This document shows, in pieces, positions 59,300 through 64,000 of a DNA stretch of 64,000 nt. The stretch spans positions 5,394,001 through 5,458,000 of the forward strand of contig NW_026944383.1 in NCBI RefSeq assembly GCF_033439725.1, in the 5' to 3' direction. Within the stretch, counting starts at the first letter, position 1. Every line of letters starts with the position of its first letter. Origin of the DNA: Neurospora tetraspora (lineage: Eukaryota > Ascomycota > Sordariomycetes > Sordariales > Sordariaceae). A program made the translations under genes and the position numbers. A model generated the notes under the pieces. It had not been told where the DNA came from, did not search any database, and saw only the letters and a program-made list of their open reading frames with translations.

Positions 59300-61010
59300 T
59301 CAAGTAGTATAATAAAAATCAGGCCTCATATCCCCCAACTTATCAATCTGCTTCTCATCCAGTCCCTCAACAAGATGATCCCTCTCGCCCCTCAACCTCT
59401 TTCCATTCTCCGCCCTCAGGAGCGTCGTCATAAGAATGGACCCGCCAAAAAGAAAGACGGCCAGGAACCCCATAACAATACCGTGTCCCGTCTTGTGGTT
59501 GGCGTAGATATTGCTGCTGATGACTCCGGACAAGTTACCCCAGCCGATGACGAAGCCCAGCACGACGCCGCGCTTGTACACGCCCTCGATGTTATTCGCC
59601 ATCCAAGTAACCGTGTTGGAGATGCAGGGGTAGATACCCAAGGCACCGAGGAAGACGCCGGCGTACTGCACGGCGGGGGAGTCGGAGGCCAAAAGCATAG
59701 CGAAGCCGGCGACGCCGATGACGGAGACGACGATGTTGCAGAGCCCGCGCTGGCGGGTGCGGTCGGCGACGTAGCCGATGACCACGGTAAAAACGGCGGC
59801 GACGGCGTAGGGCGGCACCGACATGAGCTGCGACCGGACCGTCGACGTGTTCCAGCCGAGACCCTTAATGATGGCTGGGAGAAACAGCGAGAAGGCGTAC
59901 AGCGGCATGTCGCAGCCCATGTAGATGACCATGCCCAGCCACATCTTCCAGTCGCGCAGGGACTGGTAAAGGTACGTCATCTGGAAGGTCTCGTGCTCGG
60001 CCGAGGCCTGCTGGTCGAGCTTGAGGCGGCGGACGACGCGGGCGCGGTCGTCTTCGGACAGGAATTTGGCCTCGTCGGGGAAGTCGTGCACCATCCAGAA
60101 GGAGATGAAGCCGAAGATGACGGTGATGAGCCCTTCGAGGATGAAGATCCAGGCCCAGCCTTTCCGGCCGCCGACGCCGTCCATGTTCTCGATGGCCGCG
60201 GCGAGCAAGCCGCCGAAGGAGCCCGAGAGCGCCGCGGCCGAGAAGAAGATGGCAGCGCGGAGGCCGAACTCGGACCGCTTGTACCAGCACGACAGGTAGT
60301 AGTTGATGCCCGGGAACAGACCGGCCTCGGCGAGGCCGAGAAACCATCTGGCTGCCATCAAACCAGACCAGTTGTAACAGAAACCCATGCCCAGCATGCT
60401 AGCACCCCAAAGAACCCTGCAATTTTTGGTCGGTCAGCATATTGCACGGAGCACAGCACCCGAGAGAAAGAAAGAAAGAAAATGTGGGAACTAACATGAT
60501 AATGGGAATGAAGACAGAAGGACGGAACTTCTTCAGCATAATATTCGTAATCGGCTCAAACACGGCATACGAAACAAAGAAAATGCTGAGAGAAGCGCTG
60601 TATTGGCCATCGGTCAAGCCCAGATCCTTTTGAACACCGGCGATCTTAGCATTGCCGATGTTTGTGCGATCCAAGAAGGCGAGAAGATAGAGTAGGCATA
60701 GCTAGGAGACATATTAGATTTGCTTCAACGGTGAAAAGATGTGAATAGTATGTAGCGGCTCCGCTTACCCATGGGATGAGCATGAAATCGAGACGTCGAA
60801 CGAGTTTGCGGTCCTAGAGTGAAGGTTGTTAGCATTATGTGAGGGTGGTTATTGCTGAACCTGACCAAGGTGAGTGGAGCATGAACATACAATCTCTGCC
60901 TTCTCTTCATCGGTCCGGTGAGCATCCGGATCAGGGGGAAGGTTGACGCCCTCTTCATGGGTAGAGACGCGGTGGCCTTCGACAGACGACTTTTCCTTAT
61001 CTTCGGTCAT
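59300..61010 (-). CDS. MFS transporter, allantoate permease (Dal5/TNA1) family (495 aa)
   Basis: The five exons are 61010-60891 (40 codons), 60813-60769 (15 codons), 60701-60496, 60416-59300 and no further splice; that is four exons and three introns of 77, 67 and 79 nt, with GTATGT, GTAAGC and GTTAGT donors. The start MTEDKEKSSVEGHRVSTHEEG leads to a DRKLVRRLDFMLIPW loop and then the first helix LCLLYLLAFLDRTNIGNAK, the family motif D-R-x-N-I-G-N-A. Twelve hydrophobic helices follow, with a central loop at about residues 215-255 rich in charged residues (DEAKFLSEDDRARVVRRLKLDQQ). GIYPCISNTVTWMANNIEG and the later GYKRG-type segments are typical. It is a plasma-membrane importer of organic anions such as allantoate, ureidosuccinate or nicotinate; the substrate cannot be read from sequence. 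The intron before the fourth exon carries a (GAAA)n microsatellite. Confidence 0.92.
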
Positions 61011-64000
61011 GGTTGATGAGCTCTCGACGTAGTACTTCCCCTTGGATCTGAAAGAGAATATTCGGGCTGTGGTGTGGTAGAACAGAACGTGTCAGTTATG
61101 TAACCAGTGACTGGGCTTCCACGATGAGGTGCTGAGTTTTCGGGTGGTGCTGATGACGGGAGAGGTTGGAGCCTTGCACGCCGTTCGTTGTCTGTCTGAG
61201 GTTTCAAACGGCAAGATGTGATAAGAAACCGATGACTTATAACGTCCTCGGAATTGCCTCTGAAGATCTCAAAATAGGCAAAGCGGGAGAGGATATTGCA
61301 CGGGAAGAAAAAAACACAAAGAATGAATGGATGAGGTGGAAGTAGAAAATCGGAAAGATTGGATGGGACGAGCTCTTATCTGCAAATTGGCACCAAAAAG
61401 GGAGGGAGGGGAAGGCAGGGAATCATGTATCATCACAACGAATCGGCAATGGAAATGATACGAATCGAGAACAATGACGAACCCATTGCTCATGTTTGCC
61501 CAATACGGGGCAGCCTGATTCTGGAATTTGGTCGGCGTGGGTCTTTTTTTTGCTTCGGAAATCCTCACGCGGGGGGCGTCACTCGGTCCTAATCTGCCGA
61601 GCTGTCGCAATGTCCTTTTCTTTTTTGCGTTAGAGACGTCAAAGAGGGATTGGTAAAGCTGGAGAGGTGGAGTTTTGCGGAGCTTTCCCCAGACGAAGGT
61701 GAACAAAACAGAACTCCACGTTGCCCAGGTTCCGGCCACGCTAAGTTGAGAAGATCCTGGGGATGTAGATCGGAGCAAAGGAGGAGATTGGCGAGCGTCG
61801 AAGCAACCCAAACCGGAAATTCCGCCGCAAAACGTGACAAGCTTTTGGCCCTCCTGTCTTGCAGTTCGGCACTTTGACCTGGATAACTCGCCGGCCAGGA
61901 CGCAATTGGTCGATGGAACCCTCCTACTGTGTCGAAGAAGCCCTCTTCAAATGTCGACCCTATTTGAGATTCTGAGGCAGGACTGTACACTAGCCGGGCA
62001 ACGATTGCACTGTTAGTGTTTGCTGTACCGGTACAGCCCAGGGAGGGGAATGGGGGTGAATTGGAGTGAGGGACAGAGAACAATGGAATGTGTGGCCCAA
62101 AATAGGTTATCCCCGAGGACGGGGGACGATGGGTGCAGGTGGGGTTGATAATGCGGAGGGGAGGAGGCTAAACCAGCTGGGGCAGCTTATAAGTAGTTTG
62201 CAGCATCCGACACGCTGCATATGCGCCTACGGGCCCCACTGGGACAGATGGACGGCAGATCCCATACATATTGTCCCATTATCCTTAACCACCGATTACC
62301 AATGCACTCAACACCGCCTCTACCCCTGCTCCTGGCACACCTCATACCTCGGTGTTCGTAGAGGTACATGACAGCCAGCCATGAAGGCATATCAATGATC
62401 GTGAGCATGGATACTGGGGCTGGGCAAACATTCATGTGGAAGTGGTTTCCCTAATGCTAGGAGCCTCAGGCTTGCTGCTTGCTCCCTTCTGCGGTCCCAG
62501 TATGTTGGGATCCTGGTTGATATTATCCCCTCAATCTCACATCTTACCAAGACGTTTTCTAGCATCTGTCATTACAGCGCTCACCAGACTTGTCAAACCG
62601 AACTCCAGAGTGTTCTGTTGCATACGTTCTTATTCCACAGGGAATACCCCGCTTCAGCAACCTCAACAATAATACGATTCGGGAGGGGTGCCTTGTTGGT
62701 TGGTTTCTGGACAGGCTTCTGGCTGACTTTCTCATGTCCGTGACCCACATATGGTGAGTTTCTCTCGTCCGAAGACGAGGTGTTCAACGCGACCGGAGAG
62801 TCGGACAGTTATACCCAGACAGGGAGGTGCATTTTCATCTTTCTAGAACCCCCTTGGAACATCGGCACCGGTGATGCCTGCTTCGTGGTTCGTCAGAGGT
62901 TAGCAAACGAGGGAGCGAGAAGTACTTGTGCTCGTGTCTGAACCGCCAAGCGGGAGTGGTGTGCTGCCTCACATCACTTGCTTGTTCCATGGCCTTGGAA
63001 CATGGCAGCCGGAAAGTAAACCCTAGCAGAATTTTGGGAAGTGCGTAAGGGAGTGTCTTTTTCATACCGGGCTTGACGCTCATGTTGAGTAACTGATAGA
63101 CCAGGAATGCCAGATAAATGACTTTTCTTGACCAAGATAATCTGGCATCCGTCATCTGTGGGCGACATGGTGTCTCAGCAGGCCTTGTATCACCAAATCC
63201 TCAACCCTAGGAGGCCCCCTCAAGCGCACAGCAGCAACTGGTAACTTTTGGCCATTACGGCCTTTAGTGAGACTCATGTACCAGATTATTCATTGTTGAC
63301 GGTCCGAAGAACGGCGTGCTCGGCGACTGCGCGCGCAGAATTCGCCAAGGAGGTCATTCATGTTTCAGACATGACACAGACTGCCGTTCCGAATCTCTGG
63401 TCGTTGCTGGCAGAGTGTTGATTCGGAGAAGGCTGAGTTGATGGGCGCGCTAGATAAAGGAAATGCATATGGATGCACCACACCATCCCGTCCTGAGGTC
63501 AAGGTGTGTTGCAACCCGAGTACTAGTTCCGAAGAGAGAACGTGTTGTGCACTGTCTTGGTGGATAATCCGTTGAAACCACTTTCTTAGTTCAAGCTTGG
63601 CAGACGGCGCGGCATGGACAAAAGCATGGCTTGTTTGCTCCCATGCGGACGCCACACGAAAAGGGGCAGATGACAATGCCCGGTTCGAGGAGAAACGAGT
63701 CAAGAAAGGCCGCGGTGTTTTGGAGTTTGATTAGTTTCTGGGTGGGCCAAGTTTGCTTTGTGTGAAGGTGCGGTCCTTTCGGTTTACCGTTGCTGGCTAG
63801 CTGTTGTAGTCCGTCGCCCAAGAGGCCAACAACTATTGCTTTGGGAAACTTTTCAGGCGTGTACCCGCTCAGGCGACAGCGTATACCATGGTCATGATTT
63901 GTGGGTTATCGTTTGGCAGGTCTCGCCTGCAATAGCGGCCCATGAGCAAGCAGCCGCTGTCTGGTAGGACTACTTGCGATCCACGTGCTGAAGACGTTCC
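61011..64000. other. intergenic to the right edge, no supported gene
   Basis: The first about 200 bp are the 5' side of the MFS gene. Beyond it the frames are short and inconsistent on both strands. I see no tRNA, no RIP signature and no repeats above microsatellite size. Confidence 0.45.

Noticed and set aside
59282-60499. 405-aa plus-strand frame across the MFS gene
   Set aside because: Antisense shadow of the transporter; the minus strand has the helices and splice sites.
1-64000. CRISPR arrays, operons or a prokaryotic system
   Set aside because: Introns, splice consensus, Pol III tRNA genes with introns and RIP show a eukaryotic fungal genome; no spaced short repeats are present.

Overview
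The window looks like chromosomal DNA from a filamentous ascomycete of the Neurospora/Sordaria group. Genes are protein-dense islands with short introns (mostly 50-130 nt, GTRNGT donors, CTRAC-like branch points). The tyrosinase is almost identical to what I remember of the Neurospora crassa enzyme. One AT-rich block shows the near-total loss of CpA/TpG expected from repeat-induced point mutation (RIP). A Neurospora species other than the N. crassa reference is my best reading, from memory rather than a search.

Layout. 1-3 kb: minus-strand small genes, namely a partial or unclear gene at the left edge, a 145-aa tail-anchored-like protein ending in a 63-bp tandem duplication, and a three-exon four-helix membrane protein. 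3-8 kb: gene-poor, with one tRNA-like gene at 5189-5300. 8.2-10.1 kb: a three-RRM RNA-binding protein (minus, five exons). 10.1-16.4 kb: no gene I can defend. 16.4-19.7 kb: a RIP-ruined hAT DNA transposon with a perfect 8-bp target duplication. 20.2-32.6 kb, all plus: ECM29 (proteasome adaptor), a UBA-UAS-UBX protein (Cdc48/p97 adaptor) and a germinal-centre kinase (MST-1 type). 35-40.4 kb, plus: a secreted Cys-containing protein, a 377-aa unknown, and mitochondrial NAD-isocitrate dehydrogenase subunit 1. 42.8-47.6 kb: tyrosinase (+), BUD23 rRNA methyltransferase (-) and SVP26 ER-Golgi protein (+). 47.9-55 kb: a 248-aa acidic protein (-), an intron-bearing tRNA-Ser(GCT), a D-lactate-dehydrogenase-like 2-hydroxyacid dehydrogenase (-), and a small Cys-rich protein (-) followed by a 101-bp stray copy of an idh1 exon. 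59.3-61.0 kb: a Dal5/allantoate-type MFS transporter (-, five exons). The rest is intergenic.

The genes are housekeeping and metabolic neighbours rather than a cluster. The only functional link I can suggest is that ECM29 and the UBX protein both serve the ubiquitin-proteasome system. I found no new defence or biosynthetic system. The most noteworthy items are the complete hAT fossil with its target-site duplication, the captured idh1 fragment, the tRNA-like gene with an unreadable anticodon arm, and the Gln-rich internal repeats of the kinase. All exon coordinates were worked out by hand from splice consensus and reading frame; each multi-exon model sums to a whole number of codons.
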